38,095 nucleotides of DNA, taken from positions 36,983-75,077 of the forward strand of contig DDSZ01000022.1 in NCBI GenBank assembly GCA_002344205.1. The letters run 5' to 3'. A model generated the notes under the pieces. It worked only from the letters and a program-made list of their open reading frames with translations. It did not search any database and had not been told where the DNA came from. Both the position numbers and the translations under genes were made by a program. Position 1 is the first letter of the stretch, and each line of letters begins with the position of its first letter. The stretch comes from Opitutaceae bacterium UBA2377 (GTDB lineage Bacteria > Verrucomicrobiota > Verrucomicrobiia > Opitutales > Opitutaceae). Below, piece after piece: positions 28,708-35,873 of the stretch.

Positions 28708-29423
28708 GCATCCGCGTTGCCGACATTCTCCCGGACGGATGGATCGACTTGTTCGATCGGAACTCGCCGCGCATTGGCATCGGCCTCGACCCGGCGACCA
28801 CGACAAAAAAGAAGAGCAACCCGTCATCCATCACCGTCACCCAGCAGGTCGGTCTGATTTATTACCCGCGGCTGACGGTGCGCTACAAATCGACCGATCC
28901 CGATGTGACGCACAGCCTGCTCGATCAGATCATCGGCGGCCTGCGCGGGATTGGCCTGCGGGTGCGCAAGGTCTGCATCCTCGCCACCAACGAGCGATAC
29001 TTTGCCGTCGCCGTGCGCAAAAAGCTCGCGACCAAGGCGCCGGTCGAACTCGTCATCGAAAGCGAAAACATCACCTACCTGGCCGAGGAAATGAAGGTCA
29101 AAGCCTACCTCGGAAATTTGTTCGTCAACACGATCGACGAAGGCTATTTCGCCCTCGCGCCCGCGGAGTTCATCAAGGTCGATCTGCGGTTGGTGCTGCG
29201 CGATCGCGGCACCTTCGATGCGGAGATCGGCAAGGATGGCGGCCACGGCGACACCTTCGACTCCAACGGCGCCAGCCTGCACGCGCTCAAAGGCAAGGGC
29301 GGGCCGGCCGAGGCCCGCGCCGCCTCCACGGGCACCTACGCCGCCGCGGCCAAGCCGCGGCGCAAAGTGCTCAACCCCTTCGCCAACCGCTACGGCCGCT
29401 CCCGCAGCCGCCGCGCCATCTGA
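28704..29423 (+). CDS. Large terminase, separate nuclease half
   Basis: The protein is 239 residues from ATG 28704. It reads as the RNase H-like nuclease domain of a Mu-type TerL: RIGIGLDPATTTKKKSNPSS with D29, RKVCILATNERYFAVAVRKK with E97, and GGHGDTFDSNGASLHALKG with D183/D186 as the metal-binding set. FALAPAEFIKVDLRLVLRDR precedes the last motif as usual. The C-terminus is basic (KPRRKVLNPFANRYGRSRSR). It starts where the linker of a normal TerL would be. It should cut DNA at the start and end of headful packaging, working with the ATPase from 27024. Confidence 0.75.
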   Translation: MSIRVADILPDGWIDLFDRNSPRIGIGLDPATTTKKKSNPSSITVTQQVGLIYYPRLTVRYKSTDPDVTHSLLDQIIGGLRGIGLRVRKVCILATNERYFAVAVRKKLATKAPVELVIESENITYLAEEMKVKAYLGNLFVNTIDEGYFALAPAEFIKVDLRLVLRDRGTFDAEIGKDGGHGDTFDSNGASLHALKGKGGPAEARAASTGTYAAAAKPRRKVLNPFANRYGRSRSRRAI

Positions 29424-29443
29424 ACCATCACCAGGACGCACCC

Positions 29444-30997
29444 ATGAAAATCCAAATCGCCAAAAAGGTCCGCGAGTATCTCGCCTCCCTCATCCCCGTG
29501 CGCCGCCGCACGATCTTCGATGTCCGCACGATCCACACCGCCATGGCCGCCAGCCTCAGCGTTGACGATGTGCACGACATGCTCCGCGCCGCCGAGTCTG
29601 GCAATACCGACCGTCTGTTCCAGCTCTACATGGAAATCGTCATCAGCGACTCCCACATCCAGGGCCGTTTGGCCGACCGGAAGGAGGCCGTGACCAGCGA
29701 CACGCTGAGCGTCCAGCCCTACGACAAGAAAAATGCCGACGACGTTCGGGCCGCTGAGCTCGTGAAGCTCGAGCTCACCCAGCACGACGACTGGGATGTC
29801 GCCTGCAACCACCTCCTCGATGCCGTGCTCTGGCCGGTGGCGGTGGTCGAAAAGACCTTCAAGCCGAGTCTCGTGCCCGGGCTGCGCTACCAATTGGGCA
29901 GCCTCACGATCGTGCCTCAGCAACTGTTGACCTACATGGACGGCCGCCTGCAGTTGAAGGAGACCGACACCCTGGGCCGGCCAAATGCCACCCGCCTCGA
30001 CCCCGAGGAAACGCGCTACATCATCCACCGCGGCCACCTTCTCTCGGCGGTGCCCGACAACTGGGGCGGTCCCATGCGCTCGATCGTCTTTTGGTGGCTC
30101 CTCTCGGCGATGGGCCGCGATTGGTGGGCCCGCTTCCTCGACCGCTACGGCGCGCCGTTCTTGGTCGGCAAGTATGACCAGGCCGACGACGACTCCCGCA
30201 CGATCATGGAGCGGGCCTTTGCTCTTTGCACCAAGCTCGGCGCCATCGTCGTCAGCAAAGAGACCGATGTCGAAATCAAGCAGGCCGCCGCGTCCGACTC
30301 GGGGCAGGCCTACCAGGTCTTCGTCGAGCTCTGCAACCGCGAGAAGTCCAAGCTGATCCTCGGTGAAACCCTGAGCTCGGACGCCCAGGCCACCGGTATG
30401 AACAGCGGCACCAGCGCCGCGCAGGGCGAAAAGCGCCAGGACAAGCGGCAGAGTGATGCCCGGCGCCTTGGCGCCTGCCTCCGCACCCAGTTGATCAAGC
30501 AGTTCCTGCAGATCAACGGCATCCCTGGCCGCCCCCCGACCTTGGTCTGGGGCGCCATCTCCGCGACCGAGCAGGCCGCCATGGCCCAGACCCTTACCTC
30601 CATCGCCGGCGCTGGCCTGGAGATCGCCGACGAGGGCATTCCCGTGATCGGCGAGCGCTTGGGCATCCCCGTGCAGCGCGCCAGCCGGCCGGCCGCCATG
30701 CCTGGCCTCGGCGGCATCACACCCTTTTCGGCCGCTGCGACCCTTAATGCCCGCAAAAAAGGCGTGGCCGCGATCGACACCATCTCCGAAGCATCCCGGG
30801 CCGATCTGGCTCGGGCCTTTACCGGCGAGCTGGCGCCCATCGCCCGGATCATCCTCGATTCCGTCAGCCCCGAGGAGGCGGTCCGGGATGTCGCCACCTA
30901 CTGTGCCGAGCACTTCGACCCCTCCAAGGCCGCCCGGGTGATGGAGGAGGCGCTCCTGGCGATCGCCGCCAACGGCGCCGCGACCGCCACAAGGTAG
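29444..30997 (+). CDS. Portal protein (DUF935, Mu gp29-like)
   Basis: The protein is 517 residues from ATG 29444 (MKIQIAKKVREYLASLIPVR), the usual length for DUF935 (Mu gp29, 512). Characteristic segments are DVHDMLRAAESGNTDRLFQL, MEIVISDSHIQGRLADRKEA, VTSDTLSVQPYDKKN, RDWWARFLDRYGAPFLVGKY and ILGETLSSDAQATGMNSGTS. It forms the dodecameric DNA gate at one head vertex. It is the last gene of the rightward block and of the prophage. In Mu the MuF gene follows; here MuF is 19 kb away on the other strand. Confidence 0.95.
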   Translation: MKIQIAKKVREYLASLIPVRRRTIFDVRTIHTAMAASLSVDDVHDMLRAAESGNTDRLFQLYMEIVISDSHIQGRLADRKEAVTSDTLSVQPYDKKNADDVRAAELVKLELTQHDDWDVACNHLLDAVLWPVAVVEKTFKPSLVPGLRYQLGSLTIVPQQLLTYMDGRLQLKETDTLGRPNATRLDPEETRYIIHRGHLLSAVPDNWGGPMRSIVFWWLLSAMGRDWWARFLDRYGAPFLVGKYDQADDDSRTIMERAFALCTKLGAIVVSKETDVEIKQAAASDSGQAYQVFVELCNREKSKLILGETLSSDAQATGMNSGTSAAQGEKRQDKRQSDARRLGACLRTQLIKQFLQINGIPGRPPTLVWGAISATEQAAMAQTLTSIAGAGLEIADEGIPVIGERLGIPVQRASRPAAMPGLGGITPFSAAATLNARKKGVAAIDTISEASRADLARAFTGELAPIARIILDSVSPEEAVRDVATYCAEHFDPSKAARVMEEALLAIAANGAATATR

Positions 30998-31135
30998 CCA
31001 TTTCATTCATTTCGCTAAGGAGGTGGCCGACCTCTGCGGCGGAATGTTTGAAATCAACCGCCCGCCGCCCTGGTTTCAGAGGCAATCAGGCTTAATCAGG
31101 CCAGATCACGCCCTTTCAAAGATTCCGCTGGGTGT

Positions 31136-31163
<28 letters not shown>
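30998..31163. other. Prophage-host junction region
   Basis: Between the portal stop and the tRNA no gene is seen. AATCAGGC occurs twice, at 31084-31091 and 31094-31101, 10 bp apart, and TTTCATTCATTTCGC lies just after the portal stop. These may be transposase-binding sites at the phage end. The exact end and the 5-bp target duplication cannot be placed without the other junction. Confidence 0.5.
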
Positions 31164-31253
<90 letters not shown>

Positions 31254-31451
31254 GGGCTGCCCGGCCGGGGCGCTTGGGGCGCCTTGGCCGTCGGGACGAA
31301 GGGGCAAAGAAGGGCTGCGGAGCGACCTTGGTCAATGGCAAATCCTTATGCTGCGCACGCGGATGATTATTTCGGAAAATGCCACTTGCGCGACCATGGG
31401 CGCTTCATAACGCTGGGGCGGATTTTACCTGTCCGCACCGCACTTATCCAC

Positions 31452-31961
31452 ATGGTCTCCACCAACACCGAACTGGCCTACAACAGCAAGATAGAGGGCG
31501 AAGTCATCGTCTCCCGGGCCGATGCGGTGATCAATTGGATCCGCACCAACTCCATGTGGCCCATGCCGATGGGTCTGGCCTGCTGCGCCATCGAGCTGAT
31601 GGGGGTGGGGGCCAGCCGGTTCGACATCGCCCGCTTCGGTGCCGAGGTCATGCGTTTTTCCCCCCGTCAGGCCGACTGCATGATCGTGGCCGGCACGGTG
31701 ACCTACAAGATGGCCTCCGCCGTCCGCCGCATTTACGACCAGATGTCCGGCCCGAAGTGGGTGATCGCCATGGGCGCCTGCGCCAGCTCCGGCGGCATGT
31801 ATCGCAGTTACGCGACCCTGCAGGGGGTGGACCGCATCGTGCCGGTGGATGTTTACGTCAGCGGCTGCCCGCCGCGCCCCGAGGCTCTGCTCGACGCCCT
31901 CATGAAACTGCAGGACAAGGTCAAACGCGAGCGTTCGGCCAAGAACCTCCTCAGCGCCTAA
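31452..31961 (+). CDS. nuoB: NADH-quinone oxidoreductase subunit B
   Basis: The protein is 169 residues from ATG 31452 ([20 protein letters not shown]); an in-frame opening back to 31284 is not NuoB-like. It carries the four cysteines of cluster N2: the CC pair in [21 protein letters not shown] and SGCPPRPE. N2 is the last iron-sulfur cluster before ubiquinone/menaquinone. The gene leads the nuoBCDEFGH run; nuoA, which normally precedes it, is not in the 198-nt gap after the tRNA, where no gene and no clear promoter were found. nuoC follows after 15 nt. Confidence 0.95.
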   Translation: MVSTNTELAYNSKIEGEVIVSRADAVINWIRTNSMWPMPMGLACCAIELMGVGASRFDIARFGAEVMRFSPRQADCMIVAGTVTYKMASAVRRIYDQMSGPKWVIAMGACASSGGMYRSYATLQGVDRIVPVDVYVSGCPPRPEALLDALMKLQDKVKRERSAKNLLSA

Positions 31962-31976
31962 ACGCCTTTCCCGAGC

Positions 31977-32603
31977 ATGTCCGCCACTGTCGATGTCACG
32001 ACCGCCCTCCGCGAAAAATTTCCGCAAGCCACGCTGCGGGACAGCCTCGATCATCCGGCCGTCAACCTCCCGGCCGCCGATGTGCCCGCGGCGCTCCGTT
32101 TCCTGCGCGACGAGCGCGGCTTCGACCTGCTGGCGGACCTGACCGCCGTGGACTGGGCCGAAGGCGCCTCCCCGCGTTTCACGGTGGTGTATCATCTCTT
32201 CTCGACCGCCGGGCATGAATACCTCCGCGTGGCTGCGGACTGCGTGAGCGACCTTGAACCGGCCATGCCCAGCGTCACCGCGCTCTGGGCCGGCGCCGAC
32301 TGGCACGAGCGCGAGTGCTACGACATGTTCGGCATCCGTTTCGAAGGCCATCCCGACCTGCGTCGCATCCTGATGTGGGAGGGCTATCCCTATCACCCCC
32401 TGCGCAAGGAGTTCCCGCTGGCCGGCATCGAGACGCCGCTGCCCGACGCCGAGGTCGCCGCCGCGACCGGCACGAAAGTCATCGCCGCGCCGATGGCGGG
32501 CGGTCCTTTCGTCGCTTCCCCCGGCGAGATCAACCTCACCGAGGCCGAGCCGCGCGCCAAGGACGAGAGCTGGAACGAGCGCCACGAGAAACCCGAAGCC
32601 TGA
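31977..32603 (+). CDS. nuoC: NADH-quinone oxidoreductase subunit C
   Basis: The protein is 208 residues from ATG 31977. The NuoC core is clear: LADLTAVDWAEGASPRFTVV, YHLFSTAGHEYLRV, VTALWAGADWHERECYDMFG, IRFEGHPDLRRILMWEGYPY, HPLRKEFPL. The subunit belongs to the peripheral arm of complex I and packs against NuoD and NuoB near the quinone site. It is a separate protein, not a NuoCD fusion. The N-terminal ~30 residues and the C-terminal tail (KVIAAPMAGGPFVASPGEIN) are less conserved. nuoD starts 13 nt downstream. Confidence 0.93.
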   Translation: MSATVDVTTALREKFPQATLRDSLDHPAVNLPAADVPAALRFLRDERGFDLLADLTAVDWAEGASPRFTVVYHLFSTAGHEYLRVAADCVSDLEPAMPSVTALWAGADWHERECYDMFGIRFEGHPDLRRILMWEGYPYHPLRKEFPLAGIETPLPDAEVAAATGTKVIAAPMAGGPFVASPGEINLTEAEPRAKDESWNERHEKPEA

Positions 32604-32616
32604 TTTTCCGACCGTA

Positions 32617-33867
32617 ATGTCCACCGAATTTGTCATCCCCGATACCGCGGCGAAAACCGCCGCCGCCCGTCCGGCGCCGGGCGAGAGCGCGGAGTTCCAG
32701 ACCGAGAAGATGTCGCTCTCGATGGGCCCCTCTCACCCCTCCACGCACGGCGTGCTGCGTCTCCAGCTTGAGCTGGATGGCGAGATCGTGACCAAGTGCG
32801 ATCCGGTGGTCGGCTACCTGCACCGCGGCGACGAGAAGATCGCCGAGAACATGACCTACAACCAGTTCGTGCCCTACACGGACCGGTTGGACTACCTCGC
32901 GCCGCTGGCGAACAACATGGCCTACGCCATTGCGGTCGAGAAGCTCGCCAAGCTCGAGGTGCCCGCCCGCTGCCAGGCCATCCGCGTCATCACCGCGGAG
33001 ATGGCGCGCATATCCGCCCACCTGCTGGGCCTGGGCGCCTTCGGCATCGATACCGGCGCGTGGTCGGTGTTCATGTATTCGTTCACCGAGCGTGAGAAGC
33101 TCTACAAGCTCTTCGAGGAGCTCACCGGCGCGCGCTTCACCACCAGCTACAGCCGCATCGGCGGCGTGGCCCGCGATGTGCCCGAGGGCTGGACCGGCCG
33201 CGTGAATGCGTTTTGCGACCAGTTTCTCCCGATCCTGGAGGAAATCCTCGGCCTGCTCACGCGGAACAAGATCTTCATGGACCGCACCGTCGGCGTCGGC
33301 GTCATCTCCAAGGAGGACGCGCTCGCCTACGGCCTCACCGGCCCGAACCTCCGCGGCTCCGGCGTGCCGCTCGACCTGCGGAAGGACAAACCCTATTCGG
33401 GCTACGAGCAGTATGAGTTCGACGTGCCGGTCGGCACCAAGGGCGACAGCTACGACCGCTACCTCTGCCGCGGCGAGGAGATGCGCCAGTCCGTCCGCAT
33501 CATCCGGCAGGCCATCGCGAAGTTTCCCGCCGGCAAGTGGTATGCCGAGGAGGCCCGCCGCATCTACGCCCCGCAGAAGGACAAGATCCTCACCAGCATG
33601 GAGGAGCTCATCCAGAACTTCATGATCGTGACCGAAGGCCCCCAGATGCCGGCCGGCGAGGTGTATTTCGAGGCCGAGAATCCCAAGGGTGCCCTCGGCT
33701 TCTACATCGTGAGCAAGGGCGGCGGCGTGCCCTGGCGCCTCAAGATCCGCGGCCCCTCGTTCTGCAATCTCTCCATCCTCCCCAAGGTCTGCGTCGGCAC
33801 GCTCGTGTCCGACGTCGTCTCCATCCTCGGCTCGCTCGACTTCGTCATGGGCGAGTGCGACCGGTAA
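32617..33867 (+). CDS. nuoD: NADH-quinone oxidoreductase subunit D
   Basis: The protein is 416 residues from ATG 32617, normal for NuoD (about 400). Signatures: MSLSMGPSHPSTHGVLRLQL, VGYLHRGDEKIAENMTYNQF, YTDRLDYLAPLANNMAYAIA, GDSYDRYLCRGEEMRQSVRI, and the C-terminal DFVMGECDR. NuoD is the 49-kDa subunit that forms the quinone-binding cavity with NuoB; HPSTHG lies at that site. The 30-residue N-terminal extension is Ala/Pro rich and probably flexible. It is followed by a 94-bp gap with a reiterated tract. Confidence 0.95.
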   Translation: MSTEFVIPDTAAKTAAARPAPGESAEFQTEKMSLSMGPSHPSTHGVLRLQLELDGEIVTKCDPVVGYLHRGDEKIAENMTYNQFVPYTDRLDYLAPLANNMAYAIAVEKLAKLEVPARCQAIRVITAEMARISAHLLGLGAFGIDTGAWSVFMYSFTEREKLYKLFEELTGARFTTSYSRIGGVARDVPEGWTGRVNAFCDQFLPILEEILGLLTRNKIFMDRTVGVGVISKEDALAYGLTGPNLRGSGVPLDLRKDKPYSGYEQYEFDVPVGTKGDSYDRYLCRGEEMRQSVRIIRQAIAKFPAGKWYAEEARRIYAPQKDKILTSMEELIQNFMIVTEGPQMPAGEVYFEAENPKGALGFYIVSKGGGVPWRLKIRGPSFCNLSILPKVCVGTLVSDVVSILGSLDFVMGECDR

Positions 33868-33961
33868 TGCTCTGCCCGCGAACCACGCCAATGCCCACGA
33901 ATCGAAACGTTCCCCTGATCTTGTTCGCGCAAATTCGCGTGATTAGCGGGAGGTCCAGCCG
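33868..33961. repeat. Intergenic reiterated tract between nuoD and nuoE
   Basis: The gap holds near-repeating words such as CCACGCCAATGCCCACGAATCG and, in inverted sense, CGCAAATTCGCGTGATTAGCG, which can partly pair. Similar words ('gatcacacggatggactcggatgg') occur inside the prophage near 13190-13215. Such tracts are familiar from Opitutaceae-like genomes. They may be decayed small repeat elements. A second low-complexity gap lies at 34451-34499 (GAAATCGAAAATCGAGAATC). Confidence 0.5.
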
Positions 33962-34450
33962 ATGAATCTCAAAGCGGAAACCCTTTCCCGGATCGACGAG
34001 GTGATCACGCATTACCCGGTGAAGCGCAGCGCCACGCTGCCGCTCCTGCATCTCATCCAGGAAGATGTCGGCCATATCCCCGAGGAAGCGATCACCTGGA
34101 TTGCGGACAAGCTCGGGTTGGAGCCCATCAACGTCTATGAAGTGGTGACGTTCTACCCGATGTTCCGGCGCAAACCCATCGGCCGCCGCCACATCAAGGT
34201 CTGCCGCACGCTCTCCTGCGCGCTGCTCGGCGGCTACAAGACCTGCGCTACCTTTGAGAAAGAGTTCAACACGCATTGCGGCGAGGTCTCGCCCGACGGC
34301 GAGGTGACGGTCGAGTTCGTCGAGTGCCTCGCCAGTTGCGGCACCGCCCCCGTCGTGCTCATCGACGACGACCTTCACGAGAAGGTGGACGAGGCCAAGG
34401 CGAAGCAGATTTCCGATCAGATCAAGGCGGAGGCCAAAGCGCGGAAGTAA
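33962..34450 (+). CDS. nuoE: NADH-quinone oxidoreductase subunit E
   Basis: The protein is 162 residues from ATG 33962. It shows the NuoE thioredoxin-like [2Fe-2S] domain: LLHLIQEDVGHIPEEAITWI, VYEVVTFYPMFRRKPIGRRH, then CRTLSC (first two cysteines) and VEFVECLASCGTAPVVLIDD (last two). The cluster is N1a of the NADH-input module, with NuoF and NuoG. The C-terminus is a Lys/Ala helix (VDEAKAKQISDQIKAEAKAR). nuoF follows after 49 nt. Confidence 0.95.
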   Translation: MNLKAETLSRIDEVITHYPVKRSATLPLLHLIQEDVGHIPEEAITWIADKLGLEPINVYEVVTFYPMFRRKPIGRRHIKVCRTLSCALLGGYKTCATFEKEFNTHCGEVSPDGEVTVEFVECLASCGTAPVVLIDDDLHEKVDEAKAKQISDQIKAEAKARK

Positions 34451-34499
34451 GCGGAGTCCTGAAATCGAAAATCGAGAATCCAAAAGCGAAAATTCTGCC

Positions 34500-35858
34500 A
34501 TGCCCGCTCCGCAACAGACCCGCATCATTTTCAAGCACATCGACGAGCCCGGTTACTCGAACGACATCGGCTGCTACGTGCGCCACGGCGGCTATGAGGT
34601 CCTGAAAAAGGCCGTCACCCGGCCGCCGCAGGAACTCATCGACGAGGTCAAGAAGTCCGGCCTGCGCGGGCGCGGCGGCGCGGGTTTCCCCTGCGGCGTG
34701 AAGTGGGGCCTCGTGGACCGCAAGAGCGGCAAGCCCATCTACCTCATCGTCAACGCCGACGAGTCCGAGCCCGGCACCTTCAAGGACCGCTACATCATCC
34801 ACCAGGACCCGCACCAGTTGATCGAGGGCACGATGATCTCGTGCTTCGCCAACAACGTCCAGCAGGCCTACATCTACATCCGCGGCGAGTTCCCGCACGG
34901 CGCCCGCATCCTGGAAAAGGCCCTCGCCGAGGCGCGCGCGGCCGGCTTCGTGGGGAAGAACATCTGCGGCACGAACTACAGCTGCGACATCTTCGTGCAC
35001 CGCGGCGCCGGTGCCTACATCTGCGGCGAGGAGACCGGCCTCATCGAGTCACTCGAGGGCAAGCGCGCCAACCCGCGCATCAAACCCCCGTATTTTCCCG
35101 CCGTCCTCGGCCTCTACCAGTGCCCGACGATCGTCAACAACGTCGAGACGCTCTGCCACGTGAAATACATCGCGGAGCACGGCGGCGAGGCCTTCGCCAA
35201 GATCGGCACGCCCAACAACACCGGCACGCGCGTGTTTTGTGTCTCCGGCCATGTGCAGCGCCCCGGCTACTACGAATTTCCCGCCGGCACGATCACACTG
35301 GGCCAGCTCCTCCACGAGATCTGCGGCGGCCCGCTGCCCGGCCGCACGTTCAAGGCCGTCATCCCCGGCGGCTCGTCCGCGAAAATTCTTCGCTTCGGCG
35401 AGCGCTTCAAGGGCAAGCGCAAGGTCGGCGCGGACCTGGTGGACTACGACTGGGGCGTCGAGGACGTGCCGATGGATTTCGACTCGCTCGGCATGATCGG
35501 CACGATGGGCGGCTCCGGTGGCGTCATCGTGATGGACGACTCCGTCAACATGGTCGAGGCGCTTGCCAACATCAACGCGTTCTACTCCCACGAGAGCTGC
35601 GGTCAGTGCACGCCCTGCCGCGAGGGTTCGCTGTGGATGAAGAAGATCACCACCCGCATGGTCCACGGCCAGGCCCGCGCCGAGGACGCCGCCCTGCTCA
35701 AGGGCGTGGCCGACCAGATCCCCGGCCGCACCATCTGCGCCTTCGGCGAGGCCTGCTCGTGGCCGACCCAGAGCTTCCTCGCGAAGTTCGGCGACGAGTT
35801 CAGGCAGTATCCCGAGACCAAGAAAACCAAAGCCGCCGACAGCCGCGCGCTGGTCTAA
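34500..35858 (+). CDS. nuoF: NADH-quinone oxidoreductase subunit F
   Basis: The protein is 452 residues from ATG 34500, usual NuoF size. NADH/FMN-binding glycine loops are SGLRGRGGAGFPCGVKW and IVNADESEPGTFKDRYIIHQ. HRGAGAYICGEETGLIESLE and the [4Fe-4S] N3 site ESCGQCTPCREGSLW are also present, with the last Cys in RTICAFGEACSWP. It oxidises NADH and passes electrons via FMN to N3 and on through NuoE/NuoG. It lies in the operon with nuoE and nuoG, with a 15-nt gap to nuoG. Confidence 0.95.
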   Translation: MPAPQQTRIIFKHIDEPGYSNDIGCYVRHGGYEVLKKAVTRPPQELIDEVKKSGLRGRGGAGFPCGVKWGLVDRKSGKPIYLIVNADESEPGTFKDRYIIHQDPHQLIEGTMISCFANNVQQAYIYIRGEFPHGARILEKALAEARAAGFVGKNICGTNYSCDIFVHRGAGAYICGEETGLIESLEGKRANPRIKPPYFPAVLGLYQCPTIVNNVETLCHVKYIAEHGGEAFAKIGTPNNTGTRVFCVSGHVQRPGYYEFPAGTITLGQLLHEICGGPLPGRTFKAVIPGGSSAKILRFGERFKGKRKVGADLVDYDWGVEDVPMDFDSLGMIGTMGGSGGVIVMDDSVNMVEALANINAFYSHESCGQCTPCREGSLWMKKITTRMVHGQARAEDAALLKGVADQIPGRTICAFGEACSWPTQSFLAKFGDEFRQYPETKKTKAADSRALV

Positions 35859-35873
35859 AACTTCCCGTTTCAA

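Larger units (their letters stand above)
1..31135. mobile_element. Mu-like transposable prophage (left end outside the window)
   Basis: MuA-type transposase, MuB-type ATPase, Ner-like and cI-like regulators, Gam, gpI, gpT, gpG, MuF, DUF1320, DUF935 and Mu-type terminase genes all lie here, which together define a Mu-like phage. The right boundary falls between the portal stop (30997) and the tRNA-Ser gene (31164-31253); the exact end and the target duplication are not resolved. Transcription diverges from about 22.8 kb. All essential reading frames seen look intact apart from one frameshift at about 16650, so the element may be functional. The missing left part should carry tail tip, fibre and possibly mom-like genes. 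Confidence 0.9.
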
